Part shown: in pieces, positions 4,897 to 7,056 of the stretch
How positions within the stretch are numbered: the stretch's first letter is position 1
Layout: each line of letters opens with the position of its first letter
From: Candidatus Cloacimonadota bacterium
GTDB lineage: Bacteria > Cloacimonadota > Cloacimonadia > Cloacimonadales > TCS61
Length of the DNA stretch: 7,056 nt
Direction of reading: 5' to 3'
Assembly: GCA_030592835.1 (NCBI GenBank)
Contig: JAUVIJ010000098.1
Coordinates: 1-7,056 of the forward strand
Program-made: the position numbers and the translations under genes
Notes under the pieces: model-generated
The model's input: only the letters and a program-made list of their open reading frames with translations
What the model was told of the DNA's origin: nothing
Databases searched by the model: none

Positions 4897-6364
4897 TGTT
4901 TTTGACTCTGTAATTTATCAGGGAATTGAATTCCAGAAACAGGTTTTTTTTATTTCTCAATATCCTCATAACTATAAATGAGACAATACCCAAGGTAAAT
5001 ATTTTAAATAATAAAAGCATAAGTGAATATTCGATGATAAAATTGATTATCGCTACACTCGTCAGAATCAATAAAGAAATGATAATATAACCGAATTTGA
5101 AACCAATATCATAAATCTTTCGAGAAGTTATGAAATTAAGCAGAACAATAAATATATAGGCAATTATGGAAGCAAAACCCGCGCCATATACACCATAAGA
5201 TGGGATCAGTATAATGTTCAGGATAATGTTTATCAATGCTCCCAAACCAACAGCAAAAGCAATAATTCGTGCTTTCTTTTTTATATAGAAGCTGATATTA
5301 ATTATGTTGAAGACCCCAAGCAGAAAATGTGACATCACGCCAAAAAACACAATTTTGATACCTTCATGGTATGATCCATCAATAAAGATCCGGAAAATTT
5401 CCTGGGAGAATAAGATGATAGTCATACCTAACAAAGATCCGAAAATCAAAAAGCTGTTAAAGATCTTTTTTAAATTATCTTTACTACCGGGTTGATCAGC
5501 AATTTTCATGGCATATGGAAAATAAACCATGCTGACGATCGAAGTCAGAAACGCCATGATCATACCGATCTTGTATCCAATTGCATAGATACCGACATCA
5601 TGGAGAGAATTCGCTGATAGATACGTTAACATATATCTGTCTGATAATCTCAAGATCACCATTGCCAGTGTACCGGGGATCATTATCAAACCAAAACTGA
5701 TTAGATTTTTCATTATCCCGGCAGAATAAATTTTCTGATGACGATTTTCTGAAAGCTGAAGATTTAAGATCTTAATAATATGAATGATCGCTAATAAGAA
5801 AGAGAAGATCGATGCTATCAGCAGATATTGAAAAAGATAGAGCATTGAAATCTTTCCGGTAAATGCTCCAATGATCACAAGTATCAGGAAGGATAGATTT
5901 TTTGAAGCACCGAGGAATGCATAACGGACTGATAATTCCATAATATTCAGAAAGCTTAACGTCATTCCGTAAATTACATCAAAAAACAAAATAAAAGCTA
6001 CATAAGTAAATAAATAGCTGAATTGACCGTCCTTCAGGATCAATTGAGATAATTGTATCCTGAAATGATAGATCAGAAAGGAAAATATCAGACTTGTGAT
6101 CATTAAAGTAATATAAACAGAAGAGATAAGAGAAAATCGATATTCTGCTGATTTATCCTGATAGAAATAGGAAAAGAGAGCCTGCTGGATCCCGAGAAAA
6201 TATATCAAACTGGCAAAGGAAATGAAGATTGTGATATTGGTGTAGACAGCAAATTCTCTGGGTATTAAAAACTTGGTTAATATTGGTAACAAAAACAGGA
6301 GAAGCAATTTCCGGAATAAATTACCCGCTGCATATTCACAGGTTTTTTTCAGATAAGGATGCAT
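4877..6364 (-). CDS. Wzx-like polysaccharide flippase (MVF/PST-type membrane protein)
   Basis: This 495-residue integral membrane protein resembles the O-antigen/capsule flippase group (polysaccharide biosynthesis proteins of the MOP superfamily), which move lipid-linked oligosaccharides across the inner membrane. About 14 hydrophobic segments can be counted, roughly at 17-35, 43-65, 78-99, 115-135, 147-168, 173-198, 220-240, 255-283, 302-320, 335-357, 368-388, 393-412, 424-444 and 447-468. Family-like pieces include an N-terminal amphipathic stretch (YAAGNLFRKLLLLFLLPILT), SFGLIMIPGTLAMVILRLSDRYML (223-246) and the C-terminal NIILIPSYGVYGAGFASIIAY (383-403). Length is typical. The start ATG 6364 follows the glycosyltransferase stop with no gap (TAA then ATG), and the gene end overlaps the aroB-like start, so all three are probably translated from one message. 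The substrate cannot be read from sequence. Confidence 0.88.
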   Translation of the reverse strand: MHPYLKKTCEYAAGNLFRKLLLLFLLPILTKFLIPREFAVYTNITIFISFASLIYFLGIQQALFSYFYQDKSAEYRFSLISSVYITLMITSLIFSFLIYHFRIQLSQLILKDGQFSYLFTYVAFILFFDVIYGMTLSFLNIMELSVRYAFLGASKNLSFLILVIIGAFTGKISMLYLFQYLLIASIFSFLLAIIHIIKILNLQLSENRHQKIYSAGIMKNLISFGLIMIPGTLAMVILRLSDRYMLTYLSANSLHDVGIYAIGYKIGMIMAFLTSIVSMVYFPYAMKIADQPGSKDNLKKIFNSFLIFGSLLGMTIILFSQEIFRIFIDGSYHEGIKIVFFGVMSHFLLGVFNIINISFYIKKKARIIAFAVGLGALINIILNIILIPSYGVYGAGFASIIAYIFIVLLNFITSRKIYDIGFKFGYIIISLLILTSVAIINFIIEYSLMLLLFKIFTLGIVSFIVMRILRNKKNLFLEFNSLINYRVKNNEIQDW

Positions 6365-7056
6365 TTACGATTCCATTATTCTGCGATACATCGTCACCGT
6401 TTGCTTTGCTATTTTATCCCATGTATATTGATCTCTGATATGATCCCTTAATTCAGGATTCTTATCCATGTTCAGGGATTGTTCAATTGAATTCACAATC
6501 GAATCTATTGATAAAGGATTGGGATAGAGTGCATAATTCAGGAAATATTCAGCAGCTCCCCCTCGAGGAGTAATAACAATGTTTGCCCCTGCTAAAGCAG
6601 CTTCAAGAGCCGCTCTTCCGGGAGTTTCGAAGTGAGTTGGCAGAATAAAAGTTTTACAGGCAGCATAAGCTGAAGCTAACATAGGATCATCATGACCTAT
6701 CCATCCCAAATAGAGGATATTTTTGTTCCGGGATAATTTATCTCTACACCATTTCCCTTCCGGGGTTTCAGTAATATCGGCAATAATAACCGAGGGATGA
6801 TCAATCCTTTCTAAAGCTTTCAATATGTTCATGCCATTCTTTCTTGTTGGTCCAAGATGCCCCACATAAAGAATGAAATCTTCTATCCCGTACTTTTTTC
6901 TGAACAGATCGGGATCAGCATGATAAAAGCGATCTTCCACTCCGTTAGCAATAACCTGAATAATATTTTTATCGATCCCAAGAGCAGCATGCAGCATGTT
7001 GCCTTCAGCCTCTGTGTTTGGCAGAACCATCTCAGCCTGATCACAAATGTTCGCCG
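6365..7056 (-). CDS. GT4-type glycosyltransferase, C-terminal part (5' end outside the window)
   Basis: The visible 229 residues form the C-terminal, nucleotide-sugar-binding half of a GT-B fold, GT4-family glycosyltransferase. The frame stays open to the right edge (ANICDQAE precedes the first visible Met at 7030), so that Met is not the true start; the N-terminal acceptor domain lies beyond the window. Seen motifs are VLPNTEAEGNML at the domain junction, VIANGVEDRF, the ILYVGHLGPTRKNG strand-loop with RKN, ILYLGWIGHDDPMLASAYAAC, and FILPTHFETPGRAALEAALAG. The last contains the E-x7-E signature (Glu codons at 6626-6628 and 6602-6604), followed by TPRGGAAEYF. It would act at the cytoplasmic face of the inner membrane, adding a sugar to a growing glycan. 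The flippase starts exactly at its stop codon, supporting a joint role in surface polysaccharide. The sugar and acceptor are not predictable. Confidence 0.88.
   Translation of the reverse strand, partial: ANICDQAEMVLPNTEAEGNMLHAALGIDKNIIQVIANGVEDRFYHADPDLFRKKYGIEDFILYVGHLGPTRKNGMNILKALERIDHPSVIIADITETPEGKWCRDKLSRNKNILYLGWIGHDDPMLASAYAACKTFILPTHFETPGRAALEAALAGANIVITPRGGAAEYFLNYALYPNPLSIDSIVNSIEQSLNMDKNPELRDHIRDQYTWDKIAKQTVTMYRRIMES

Noticed and set aside
4790..5495. Plus-strand frames of 63 codons at 4790-4981 and 5304-5495
   Set aside because: They are shadows of the aroB-like and flippase genes, with no ribosome binding site or family pattern.

Overview
The window is AT-rich, with intergenic DNA that is especially rich in A and T. 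It reads as a chromosomal segment of an anaerobic or environmental Gram-negative bacterium. Two secreted proteins with Sec-type signal peptides, a periplasmic-type chalcone isomerase-fold protein and a polysaccharide export operon fit a diderm cell. The style of the proteins, including the W...YxYD repeat protein and the GAF-protein remnant, recalls Cloacimonadota/Bacteroidota-type lineages. That placement is inference from memory of protein families and was not checked by any search.

Layout. Bases 1-232 hold no supportable gene. Two plus-strand genes follow: a secreted chalcone isomerase-like protein (233-784), closed by a strong 11-bp hairpin terminator, and a DUF212/divergent-PAP2 membrane protein (919-1365). 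Bases 1366-1752 are mostly non-coding but contain the broken N-terminal end of a GAF-domain protein (1611-1745). Two minus-strand single genes come next: a secreted protein made of tandem repeats of about 29 residues (1753-2739), with its own TTGACA promoter, and an exported rhodanese-like protein (2849-3262) whose catalytic Cys position is Tyr. A cUUCGg-loop terminator separates these two. Bases 3274-3855 form a gene-poor island with three inverted repeats, one of them a perfect 13-bp-arm palindrome, and the left end of an IS1182-like insertion sequence cut off after about 36 transposase codons.

The right half (3856-7056) is a tightly packed minus-strand operon entering from beyond the right edge: a GT4-type glycosyltransferase (5' end outside the window), a Wzx-like polysaccharide flippase starting directly at the glycosyltransferase stop codon, and a 3-dehydroquinate synthase family protein overlapping the flippase end by 20 bp. 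The first two fit cell-surface glycan assembly and export. The third is either the housekeeping AroB placed in this operon or a related sugar-phosphate cyclase supplying a cyclitol; its conserved active site favours genuine DHQ synthase chemistry.

I see no clearly new multi-gene system. The more interesting points are the inactivated rhodanese, the very regular repeat protein, the palindrome-rich island next to the IS remnant, and the two gene relics that both lie against the 3' ends of convergent genes.
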